A DNA stretch of 64,000 nt. Origin: Zhengitettix transpicula (lineage: Eukaryota > Arthropoda > Insecta > Orthoptera > Tetrigidae). Position 1 is the stretch's first letter. Each line of letters begins with the position of its first letter. A model generated the notes under the pieces. It saw only the letters and a list, made by a program, of their open reading frames with translations, did not search any database and had not been told where the DNA came from. Below, piece after piece: positions 49,935-60,750 of this stretch. The DNA lies in NCBI GenBank assembly GCA_037074705.1, contig CM073596.1, positions 18,496,501-18,560,500 of the forward strand, given 5' to 3'. The position numbers were made by a program, and so were the translations under genes.

Positions 49935-50975
49935 AATAAATATAATGAGGTGTTAATTAAATTAAATTTTCCCCATGTTGTGTTAGCCAAAATGTAATGA
50001 TTAACTGGAATGCTTTTATTAAATGAAAAGATAATCAATTAACCAACAAAAGATTTATTTATTTTGTGGCAATAATTTAAAAACGATTAAAAATTTAAAA
50101 TATTAATTCTCAGGGTCTTCACTAGGTTTGATAATGGACACAACAATTTGATTTAAAAATCTTATTAACAAACAAATCACCTTTACCTAAACAATACATC
50201 GATAGAAATAAACTAAAAAGAAAAGAAATTAACTTGACAATTAAAATAGAACGAAATTGAAAAGTAAAGAGATTAACTCTGATTAACAATTAGAAAGAGA
50301 ACAAAATCTGACTTCTATCGTTTAATTACGTTTACATAAATCATTATTTTGTATTTTGTTACATCTGTCCAGTTGATTCCAGCATTCCTTTTGGTTTCGA
50401 AAATACACTATTGCGAGATTTTACACTGATTCTAAGATTCACAGATTTTACACTGATTCTAGTCAAAATTGATAGGATGCCAGGAATTCGGATGATGCTC
50501 CTTTTTGTCAGCTATCTGTTGACTGCTTGCCTTAGGTGAATTCTGCTTGCCTTATATGAATTCTGTGGTTTGTAGATTTGCTAGTCTTTTACCGCTTTGG
50601 ACTTAAACTGCAACTTTACTATTCCTGGCTGGCTATGGACATAAAACTGCTTTTACTTAGCAAGTTTCGATGTAATGCTTGTGTGAATGTTTTACTTTGT
50701 CTTCAATTCACTACTTTGTTTAGTAATAATACATTAAACGACGGCTAGTCTCTGTTCTAGTATCACTTGTTCCGTCCTCCGAAATGTCCCGGCACCAACC
50801 AACTCTGTTAAATTCTATTCACCAACTGAACTATCGTCTCGAGTTTTAGCGCGTATACGCCATTTTCGACTTTTCGACAAAGGCGGCTAGCTTCATTGTT
50901 GCTTTGGAAGCTCCTGGCGCTATAACGGATTTCTCAAACAATTTAAATGTTATGTCCTAATTAATTGGCATTATA
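49932..50975. mobile_element. Solo LTR (copy 2)
   Basis: Homologous to 25983-26951 along most of its length. It begins TGTAATAAAT and ends GGCATTATA, with ATATAT on both sides (49926-49931 and 50976-50981). It shares the CTCAGGGTCTTCACTAGG block, the TGGCTATGGACATAAAACTG block and the terminal TAATTAATTGGCATTA. No internal coding region remains. Confidence 0.65.
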
Positions 50976-52010
50976 ATATATACGTTAATCTCTATACACA
51001 TTTAAACGCGTGGACAGATTTCAATTAAAATTGGTACTCATATTCTTCAAACGTCGAGAAACGGTACTGTGGGGCTAAGAAACCTGTAGCATAAAGGTGT
51101 CTAGAATAATAATGAGAAATATGATAATTTTGTGTGCGCGACAAGAAATCATGACGTCACAGCACACGCCAAAGAGACGTTACTACGCGACGATACTGCA
51201 CAACAAAGTAAATAGTTCCTTTTTTCGTAATGAAATAAAGCAGAAATATTTTTATTGAATAAAATGTAAAATTTTATCCACCAATACTCTGTCGAATGAT
51301 AATAAGAACAAAACGAAATACTTTACGATCCTTCGGAAAATGTAAGTTTATTTTCCTGACATATTAATGACTCCAAAATGGCGACCATTTGTTTACATTG
51401 TGAATATAGCTAACAATTTCATCAGTTTAATATTTCGTAATGTCTGAAGACTGAGGGACAATTATATCCTGCAGTACTCGAGGAGTATATTTAAGTATTT
51501 TATTCGTAAAGAAATTCGGAGGCATGTTTTTGGGATTGATGCAATAAAATGCAATGAATTTTATAGCTGTTCAATTCAAGCACTATGGGTAGGAAGCATG
51601 TACGGAACTAGGAACAGTTAAATCATTTATTAACTAAAGATTAATATAAAATTGAATACTTTTCCGGGTTTATATGAATAAGTGCGTGGGAAACGCCGGG
51701 AACCCAGATAGTAGTAGAATAATTTGAACTGTTTTCCAAGGTCTCAGAAAATACTCAATTTTAAAAATTGCATTAAAAATCTGTTGAATTGATATAAGTC
51801 CTTTGATGGTTAATTCCTGCAGTACCTTCCCGTTGATCAAGTCATATCCTGGAGCTTTCTTGGGGTTAATGTGGTGGGAAATTCTGTTTGTTACTTCTGG
51901 AAGAGTGATTTTATTGGTGGTTCCAGTTGATATGGCGCATTCAGGAATTCCTGTATTTCGTTGTACGGTACAAACCGGATTATTTGCCGGTGTCCTGTGA
52001 GACGAATGTT

Positions 52011-53960
52011 ATACCAGAGACAAGTTGGGATAAAAATTACAGCATTGGTGTGATTTAAAACGAACTATCAGTCTGCGATGGAGCAGATCTCTACTTTGTG
52101 TCGCAATTGCTCTCACAAACAAATGTAACATTGCTTTCGGATCTCCACATCCCTTTCACGTGCTCTATATACAGAGTATCCCAGTTCGATTCCATTTACG
52201 CCGGGCCAAACCCGTTAACAACACGCGTTTTCCAAATAGCTGGTACGATGTGTGTGTGAGGTAGAGGGGGGGGGGGAGGTTTTGAACCTTGTCTCTTTGT
52301 CCTTGCATGAAAGCACGTTGGTGATGTTTTGCTGTAGTTTTATCGCGTAGTAACCTAGTAATGTTTTTCCCCCACGTACCGATAAAACCGACGGAAATTG
52401 TGAAAAACAAACGAAAACAATGGCGCGGTCAGGAATAACTCGACGCCCGTCATTGTTGGGCGGACCATTGTCGATGCAGCCGCTGTTACCTGGTGGGCAG
52501 GACTGCCAACTTGAGAGATTCCATAATAAACTACGTTGCCGAATTGATGCGGACTCTGTTCAGGACGTAGTTAATTGGGGAACATATCAAAGTAGGGACT
52601 ACCGTAATATATCAGCAATTTTGTGAGGAAAACCGATGAAGTGACTGAATTTCAACAATTTTTGATAGTCTGGTTTTGAGTATTAATTATTTGAGTATTG
52701 ACACGACGACGAAAGTTTGGAACATACAATTTACTAGTGGGCGTAATCTGGATTATTCAGTAATAATTAAAAACTATCTTACATTTCAAAAACAAACTAT
52801 AATATTTAGTGATCACGTAAGTCAGGAAAAATATTATATTTAATATCTGACAATTGCCATAAATAAACGCATCCAGTTTTTCAGAAAAAAATTGATATTA
52901 ATCAATCAAAACAAAAAATAATAACCATACAAGGTTATAACATAAACGGACGTGCCTGTATTCACGCAAAGTGGACAACTACAATTTTTTAAATCTTATA
53001 TTACACTTGTGAATATGTGAAATAAAGACTACTGTGTCTGTCAGAGGTTATAAAAAATATATATTGTTGTAATTAAGAGGAAATAATTAATTAATAAACA
53101 AAAATTTGGGCTCGCATTGATAGTGGCATAAAACACACAAGTCGTACACAAGAATGTGACAAGAATGCAATGTTTGTGTGTATTGTAGAGGTTGGTCCGC
53201 TAGACGCGCATAGCAGAGTCTGTGGGGAGGCGAGCTCCAGTAAAGTCATCGTGGAAATATAGCAGCGGACAGACGAAAAGTATAAAATCCAGAAAGTGTC
53301 TGGATACATGTAACAACAGCTAAAACAGTTAGAACATTTTTCAAGTTGCAGTCTGTGAGATAACTATGTAAATATTTAGTGTTGAGTCCAAATTATTGTA
53401 TTCTTGATTTAGAACATTTTAGTCAATCTTCGGAGTCCAGGTAACTGCATCCAGCAGTTGAATAACTTCGGAACGAACTAGTAATATTTATTAAACGAAC
53501 ATTGAACCAACTTTTGCAAAACTAAGTGTTGATTAGTCAGTGGATAAAATGGCCTGTCTATAAAGTGCAATAAGTGTGTGTGTGTGTACGAACGAGACAA
53601 TTTCCTTGAGTACCAGAGACAGTAAGGTAAAATTCCTCAGAGTTACTATCTATAAACTCATAAGTAAAGATATTGTCGTCATATTTTATGTTTTTGCATT
53701 GTAATAAAACTACTGATGAATTAAGTCCATGATAGCTTGATAAAATTTAATTGTAAACGATCCTGAGATATAGTCATTTTAAAGTAAAAGATTAATTGAT
53801 AATGTAAATTGAAATTTATTTGCCTAAATAACTTTTTTAAATGATAATTGTTTGCAATTAATGATTAATGTTTATTTTAATTGATTTTGCATTCTTTATT
53901 GGACGTAAAATACTATAAATCGACCTTCAACGTGAGGCATTGCTTTTAATTTAATTGTCT
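52011..53960. other. Unassigned DNA
   Basis: A G run at 52267-52276. The CAGAGTATCCCAGTTCGATT stretch near 52172 resembles the terminal words of many insect repeats but I cannot place it. A GT array at 53574-53588. No gene recognised. Confidence 0.4.
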
Positions 53961-53961
53961 T

Positions 53962-54096
53962 TCATTTGTGATTACTACAAATTAACTCCTTAACATGGGG
54001 CTTATTTTCCTTTGATTTTATGTAATCACTACAAATTGGCATCTCAACGCGTGCCACTTTGTTTTTATTAAATTGCCCATTCATTTGCAAATTACT

Positions 54097-54142
<46 letters not shown>

Positions 54143-54430
54143 TGGTCTGTCACGCTAGTTTTTAATGTCCCTTTAGTTTGTCCTATGTAACAAACATTAA
54201 AAGAAATTTTGTATATTACACTAAGCTTATACAAATTGTTAGTTAAATCATAAGCTTCTTTTATATAATAATTGGTTGATTTATATGGAACGTTGTACGA
54301 TTTAAATATTAAATTAAAATGTTTATTTTGCCTAAGTTGTTTAATATTATCCCAAGATTTATATTTTTTTTTCTGAAGTGGTAATTGTTAATAGGTTACA
54401 GTTGTATACGAAAAATCTACTTGATTATTT
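53962..54430 (-). pseudogene. Penelope-like element, GIY-YIG endonuclease fragment
   Basis: Reading minus from about 54400, the frame gives KHFNLIFKSYNVPYKST, NNLYKLSVIYKISFNVC and YIGQTKGTLKT...DH. This is the linker and GIY-YIG nuclease core of Penelope-like retroelements (xxYKI...CxxxYIGQTxxxLxxR...H), with the usual Arg after the YIGQT motif replaced by Ser (KTSVTDH). A TA microsatellite (54101-54137), translated as IYIYIY, interrupts the frame right after the H. The RT domain upstream is not recognisable. Non-functional remnant; its family could be the source of the hammerhead-like LTR motifs elsewhere in the window. Confidence 0.7.
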
Positions 54431-55324
54431 TACAAACTTCAAAAAAGGTCCCGTGAAGCTAAAAATTATCCTTAACTAAATTGCTTTGAAATTATATTCA
54501 GGAATGAATTTTTATGAGATTTTGTTAAAACATTATAACACATGCTTGAATCTTCTGACTGAAACAGCGTCATTGTTCTTTGTTGAACTAATCTCCAAGT
54601 TAAATGCTTATTACTTTGGGTGGGGGTGTAATAACGCCTGTTTGCTATTACGGCCTTAACTTACGATATTTCTAGGAAACAAGAGAGAAAGGCAAGCAAA
54701 CCAGTATTGAAATTAGACTGTCTTGGTGTTTACTTGCAACGTGTGTGTGTGTGTGTGTGTGTGTTGGCTATTACAATCGCTCGGTGCCTTTGATCCAGTT
54801 GTTGATTGTAAAACGCAAAGAAAATGAGGGAGTAGTGATTGGAATTTCCAGCTATAGGCGAGTCTAATAAATATTGGCAGGATTGCCAATTCCGTGACCT
54901 GAGAAAATTGACAACGTAATGACGGTGGATTTAGTTGCGAGATTATGCAATTATGGTCTCCGATCTCGAGGATTCGATTCCTAGAACACTACACGATTTC
55001 TTCGAAATAATTATTAACTTAGTATTACTCTCGCTACAGACATCAGTAGCATTTTGCCGTCTGATTTCCTTTCTAACTAAAGATACTCGATTACCCGTAG
55101 GCGATTACGACCGATGACACATAACTGTCAATGAGATTATAAAAGAAACAACTATTGATGTAACTGGGTCCTTTAGAAATTTTAATTTACAAAGACTCAT
55201 TTTTTTTAAAAAAAAGTTACGCGTGAATTTGAGGAAAACGTGATCAGTATTTAATATTATAGGAAGCTAACGCGTGTAAAAACATAATTATGAAGTCAAA
55301 CAGAATAAATTAAGGTCCTTCCAA
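54431..55324. other. Unassigned spacer with a GT array
   Basis: GT array at about 54739-54764. Nothing recognised. Confidence 0.45.
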
Positions 55325-55560
55325 AGGCGCGACAGCTCAAATCGTGCTCTTACCTCGTTTCTATTTTCACCTCCACTTCTCTCCGTCTCTGACCATTCCC
55401 TTACTCCAATCACTTCTTTAGCATCCTTACCAACTACTTCTTCCCATCGCATCCTGGGTGTCCACTTGTTCTGACTCCCAGTGTTCTCAGGAATTTCTCT
55501 TTTCCTCCATCGTAGCCACGGGTCCTCATCGTGTAGACTCCGGACACTAATGAAGTCAGC
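55325..55560 (-). pseudogene. Probable LINE RT C-terminal tail fragment
   Basis: The minus strand is open for about 78 codons without a start Met and reads DEDPWLRWRKREIP, then NKWTPRMRWEEVVGKDAKEV and REWSETERSGG. The spacing RxRW(E)xxVxKDxxExxGxRxW resembles the terminal segment of insect LINE RTs, but no other RT motif adjoins it. Confidence 0.4.
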
Positions 55561-55685
55561 TAATGGTGGATCTGTCTAGTCCTAATAAAATAATACTTTT
55601 CTCTTATTTTTCCCAAGTATTCCTGCGCCAAATTTTCCTTTCAAAGATGATACTATAATAAATTAGGTTCAGAAGTAGACAATTA

Positions 55686-56075
55686 ACAGTTAAATATTTA
55701 ACTGATAAAAAAAAAACACGCTAAGTTTCCGAAATCCTTGCTGCTTTCGTAACAACTGTCCCAAAAACAAATTTTTCGGAGAGTTTAAACCGAACTTTGA
55801 AAATTAAATCAGTATGAAAGCCTAAATTCAGCAAAATTTATTAGAAATAAATTTAAATAAAATAAAAACATTAAAAAATATCAATAAAATAAAATACGGT
55901 AAAGTTCCATTTTGGCACCTCTTTAAACGCAAATATAAAAATTTCCAACGATTTAGTTATTGCGACAGCTCTTACGACTTTAAAGTACCTGACGAAAGCA
56001 ACCATGATTGTAGAAACGTTGTGTAAATTTTATTTAATCACTTAATTTTTCTCTTAACTTCTACATTTTGAAAAT
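55686..56075. repeat. Inverted-repeat element with outward hammerhead-like motifs
   Basis: The left half has a decayed minus-strand motif (TTACGAAAGCAGCAAGG...GGAAAC, about 55726-55762). The right half has a plus-strand motif with CTGACGA at 55989-55995 and GAAAC at 56013-56017. The A/T-rich arms outside the motifs are roughly inverse. Same architecture as 29359-29600. Confidence 0.45.
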
Positions 56076-56920
56076 GAAAAGAACTAATGCTATAGTACGA
56101 TCTCGTAATTACTGGGATATTTTAATTTACAGTTTTTTAGTAGCACATATTTCGTTTCGACGTTCAATTTATTTAGTGAACATCGACAAAGTTAATAACA
56201 TTTTCATAATTTCAATATTACTTTTATTTAATTAATTTATGATTATCAGATAAATCTTATATTGATCTGTGATTATATTAAATTAAATGGTAAATTATAT
56301 TTAATACTTTGAAGTATTCCCAAAAATGTTTGTTAAACAATCTAGAACCTTTTATATGAAATGGAAACAATTTTGATCCATCGATCAATGCTAAATATTG
56401 ACGAGTGGAAATATTTACATGTTGTTCTAATAAATCTTGATATTAGAGAACATTTATTATTATAAACGTCTGTAAATAATTGTTCAATACAAATACTTAA
56501 GCTATATCTTTTAATACCATTATATTTTCAAATCTGTGAAAATGTTTGCCTTGCATTAATTACGTCTTGAAATGTTATAGCTTGTATTTACTATTATTAA
56601 GGCATAACTAATTTTATGTTACAATAATTAATAATATTTAAAGGAGGTTTGATTAATCTTACTGTTACTTTGAAGTACCTGGCGAAGGCAACCATGATTG
56701 TAGAAACGTTGTGTGAGTTTTATCTTTTTAGTTAATTTTTCTCTGAGCTTCTACATTTGGTAATGAAAAGAACTACGATCTCGTAATTACTGGGATATTT
56801 AAATTTACAGTTTTTAGTAGCAAACATTTAGTTTCGACGTTCAATTTATTTAGTGAACATCGACAAAATTAATATTATTTTAATAATTTCACAATTACCT
56901 TCAATTAATTTAATCTAACA
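55975..56920 (+). repeat. Direct repeat pair, Penelope-LTR-like
   Basis: About 250 bp at 55975-56235 recur at 56665-56920. Both start with CTGxCGAAxGCAACCATGATTG and GAAACGTTGTGT and continue through ACGATCTCGTAATTACTGGG and TCGACGTTCAATTTATTTAG. Units are about 690 bp apart in the same orientation, as tandem Penelope LTRs can be. The spacer has no RT frame. Confidence 0.6.
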
Positions 56921-59900
56921 GTAATTATCAGATAAATTTTTATATTTACGGAAAATAACATATCCAGAGTTTTCACTTGAAATATTAATTACATCAGGTG
57001 GATTCTTTTATTTAATAAATTATGCTACCTTAACACATAATTTACGATACAAAATAAAGCACAAATATTTACAGCGCACTTGAAAATTCTCTTTCTACAA
57101 ATAGAGAGTTTAAATAGAAAATATTTGCCTTCCGCTATTCCACTATTACAACATTTACCTTATACAATATTCTCTCATTTCTTTAGCGGAGTTTGTGGTA
57201 TTTACAAGCTCCCGATATATATAAAAAAGGAAATATATTATTTAATGTGAACAGAGAAAATGTTACATGTGAATAAAACAGACTACTCCATTAGTTTCCA
57301 TCATTATATTACTGCTAATGAAATTAATAAATCTGTTTGACTGAAAGAAACTCCATTCAATAAATATATATTTATAATACAGTCTGATAATTTTGATAAA
57401 TAGCAAAGATGGTTTGAAGAATTTAATATGGGCAAGTAAAATGGTTTAAAGGCAGATGGACTGGCGAATAAATCGATAAGAATCTAAAAGACTGGATCAA
57501 ATGTATGGCGGACCGGTAAATGCGTTAAAGTTACGAAAGATTAAACAAATTAAAACCTGCATTATTAACGAAATAATATTTCAATGAACATGTTTAAGGA
57601 TATTTATGTAATGACAATATATAAATTAAGAAATTTCAGACAAAAAAATTTAATCGACATATAAATGAGAATTAATACATTATTCGACAGTTTAAAATGA
57701 GAAATAACTAGAAATGATTAATAATTAGCTACACTTCAAATCCCGAAATTGTCGTGAGGGGAATTTTCTCATGTTCAAAGATCAGTAAAAGAAAGGCGAA
57801 ATTTTTTAATATTTGAGAGTTGTGTAAAAATCATTTAATTATAATTCTTTAAGTTCATCGTTGATGTTCTTTTCTATTTTGCTTGAAAGTCTTTATTATA
57901 TATTTATTCCTGAATTTACGAATATTTGTCTTGAAACCTGAATTTCTGTGCTTGTTTGAATCAAAACCGTGATTCTCTCCAGTATTACGTAATTTCTACG
58001 TGATTTATCTGAATTGTTTTTCAGACACCAAAGAAACAATTGAACGAAAAGTACGAGTATAAGTCTGTTCGTGTTATTGGCGCAGTAATATGAGCGGTGT
58101 CGCGAACGTTTTCCAGGAAGGCGCTGGAGTAATAATGTTCTCTGGAGGATGGTTGTAAAGATAGCGAGCGTTATCTTACTTCTAGTCTGTCTCTTGCTCG
58201 GAGGAAAACGACCGAGGTAAAACTTTATCGGCGCGTTCCTTAGATTCTGCGACCCACGCGAGAAAACTTCCCAACAACACAACTAAACAACGGCAGGGGC
58301 AGCTTACATCTGCAACCACGCAACACTTCCGGCGACTTCATTCTGTTGATTTCCAATGGAAATGCTAAGGGATTCGTGTTTCAATGGACAAGGCAATTAA
58401 AAAACGAAGCGGAAGATTTCAGAGTCTTATTTCTCCTCGTGAAGTAGAAAAGATAAATACACAAACCATTCATCGCTGAGTAGAGCGTAAACCAACTTAC
58501 TTCCGATTGTCTAGTTTTCAGTTAATTATAACACATAAATTAATATAGTTATTTTTTATCGAAAATAATATCTGAATTATTTCATTTCCTTTACACCTCA
58601 CTTCCGCATTGGCTGAGTGATATCAGGACGGTCGATTGAGGTATGTGGTTCCCTTTCCACGCCACCAAATCTAACGTTCATCAAATTTATAATTGCTGGA
58701 ATCTGTGCTCTGCTGTTGTAAGCTTCTTTATCTGCTATTTTGATGTCCCACGGATGCTCTCGTCGTCTGCTCTTAAACTCGTCTTCTCCGCAAACATACT
58801 TAATAATTTTTATTGCATAGGCCGTCACCAAAACACGAACGTCCTTACTGCGAGAAATGGAACTAAATAATGTATATATCCCGTCTCAGAGAGACCATGA
58901 TTTATCTCGTTTCAAACTCACTCCATCCAGCAATGGTGATCCAGAGAAAAAGTTATCCAGCTCTGAGCCGACAGTCAACATTTTGCGTCACAAACATGTC
59001 TAAGAGCAATAAATATCCTTAGTGGGTCCAGTGATGTTTCTGCGTCTTGACCTTCACCTGGTTCCTAACGCGTAATTCAAATGATCCCTTAATATGTTTA
59101 ATTGCTATGCATTTAAGAGATTTTTCTGAAGATTGACGGAAAAAGAGACCAAGTTTCAGGAGAGTGAGAAACACCTTTCACGTCAGCCATAAAGCTAACA
59201 TGTATCGGCGACTGATAACTAATTCGTATTTTTGTTTTTGCTAGGGGAAACAACAAACGGGTCGACTTTTAACTGGTAACGAGCTCTAAGCTCTGAAACT
59301 ACAGAGTCGCCATGTTACGCTCGTAACTAATACATCAACGCTCTGTGAAATCAGATACAAATGACGGAAATGTCAGGTGTGAATTCTGGTATCCAAAAAA
59401 AAGAAGCGCTTAATTATTTAACAGGAGCTTGTTATTTAAACACACGATACTTTGTCATCTGTTACAACTATTTTAATCCTTTGTGTCATTTTAATTTTTC
59501 CAGTACAAAATAAGATATGTAATGGAGTAAAGATTAACTATTTCTTCGAAGCGAACTACATTTATCACGTTTCTGATACTGCATTATCACTACTGTATTA
59601 TATAGTACTGTATTTCTACAGATATCCAGTTGCAACACAATTTCTGGATTTTTATTATGGAGTAACCAATAATTTTTCACAAAAAAATTGCGAAACGTAT
59701 TGACTCTTGGCCTTTAAGTGCAAGATGAAAATATTTTTATCTTGCATATGTGCGTCCCTGGAAGCTTCCTTTCGTCTATACTTCGGCCATGGTATTCATA
59801 TTATACACTTGTGTATTCTCACAATTAAACTCCCATCCTATCAGTTTTACACATTCTCGTCTTGTGAACTCCTACCCGCACCGTTTTTTTCTCCTTCAAG

Positions 59901-60150
59901 ATTGACGAAATGACTAATTAATTGAGGTAAATGATATCTCAGTTTCACTTCGTCTTGTATAATTTTTTAAAATCCTCAAATTGTTTTCTTATTATTAGAC
60001 AAAAGGAACGCCCTGAAAATAATGACTCCGAATCTACACATCAGTCATACTCATCCTTCTAATTTCTTACTGATTAATTTTTTATATATATTTTTAATAA
60101 CTTTCTTGCAATATTTTAATTTCTTTATATTGTTTTGATTTTATTCAAAA
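56921..60150. other. Unassigned DNA
   Basis: Moderately GC-rich at about 58080-58480. Frames such as the 128-codon minus 57896-58282 and 77-codon minus 58598-58831 have no recognisable domain. No repeat family seen. Confidence 0.4.
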
Positions 60151-60750
60151 CTAGCTAGGTGCCCGGCGTTGCTCGTATACTTATTTATATAAACTCGAAA
60201 AAGTATTTAATTGAATACTTAAATAGATTCCTTGAGTATTTCAGGATATAATCGTCACTCAGTCTTCATACATTACGAAATATTACATTCATGAAATTGT
60301 TAGCTAGACTCACAACTAATACAGCGCGAAAATTAACTTACATTTTTCCTAAGGATGGTAAAGTAATTCGTATTCTTCATTATCATCATTCGATGGAATA
60401 TTGCTGTATAAAATTATACTTTTTATTTAAAGAAAATATTTCTGCTTTATTTCATTCCTAATAAAGGAGTTATTTCCTTTGTTCGTTGCGTAGTAACGTC
60501 TCTCTCTCGCGTGACGTCATTGTCTCTTGGCGCGCAGTAATTTAATATTTAATGATCACGGTTTTTAATTATAATTCTTTCCACATGTATGCTAGGCGTT
60601 TCTCACCCTCACAGTACCGTTTCTCGTGTTTTGAAGAAATTGTGTACCAATTTTTGTTGCATTCTGTCCACGCGATAAAATTTGTATAAAGAACAACGTA
60701 AATACATACATACATACAAATATACATCCTTTTTTATTATATAGAATAGA
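60151..60750 (-). mobile_element. Helitron-like element, family 2, internally deleted
   Basis: The minus strand ends CACCTAGCTAG|T at 60151/60150. It begins TC TATATAATAAAAAAGG at about 60745 (or 60750, since the flank repeats ATTCTAT). It is about 175 bp shorter than the copy at 4594 through internal loss. It keeps the short CT tract and TGACGTCA. Confidence 0.7.

Larger units (their letters stand above)
49853..51711 (+). mobile_element. Helitron-like element, family 2, interrupted by a solo LTR
   Basis: The 5' end is A|TC GATATAATAAAAAGGATG at 49852/49853 and the 3' end is GGAACCCAGATAG|T at 51711/51712. The LTR and its flank (49932 to about 50981) split the element within its 5' TA-rich part. 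Without it the element is about 810 bp, close to the 774-bp copy at 4594. It keeps a TGACGTCA near 51151-51158 and the GACGTTACTACGCGACGA block. The RT frame around it shows insertion between A and T with no duplication. Confidence 0.78.
49632..52010 (-). pseudogene. Jockey-like non-LTR retrotransposon RT fragment, split by a Helitron
   Basis: On the minus strand, upstream of the insertion (51712-52010), blocks read EIQEFLNAPYQLEPPIKSLF and then, one frame away, NPKKAPGYDLINGKVLQELT and WKTVQIILL. Downstream of it (49852 to about 49632) LKPGKNPTDTTSYSPITLLP and NHQFGFRNRHETIEQI follow. These are the N-terminal RT motifs of Jockey-clade elements (KKAPGxDxI, KPGK...SYxPIxLLP, NHQFGFR). The Helitron-like insertion lies between codons, so removing it joins the frame without a gap. 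The copy has a one-base frameshift and a stop before NHQFGFR, and it breaks off before the catalytic DD. It is dead. Confidence 0.82.

Noticed and set aside
52165..52410. 81-codon minus frame with terminal word resembling insect repeats
   Set aside because: No domain, a G run in the middle and no second copy in the window.
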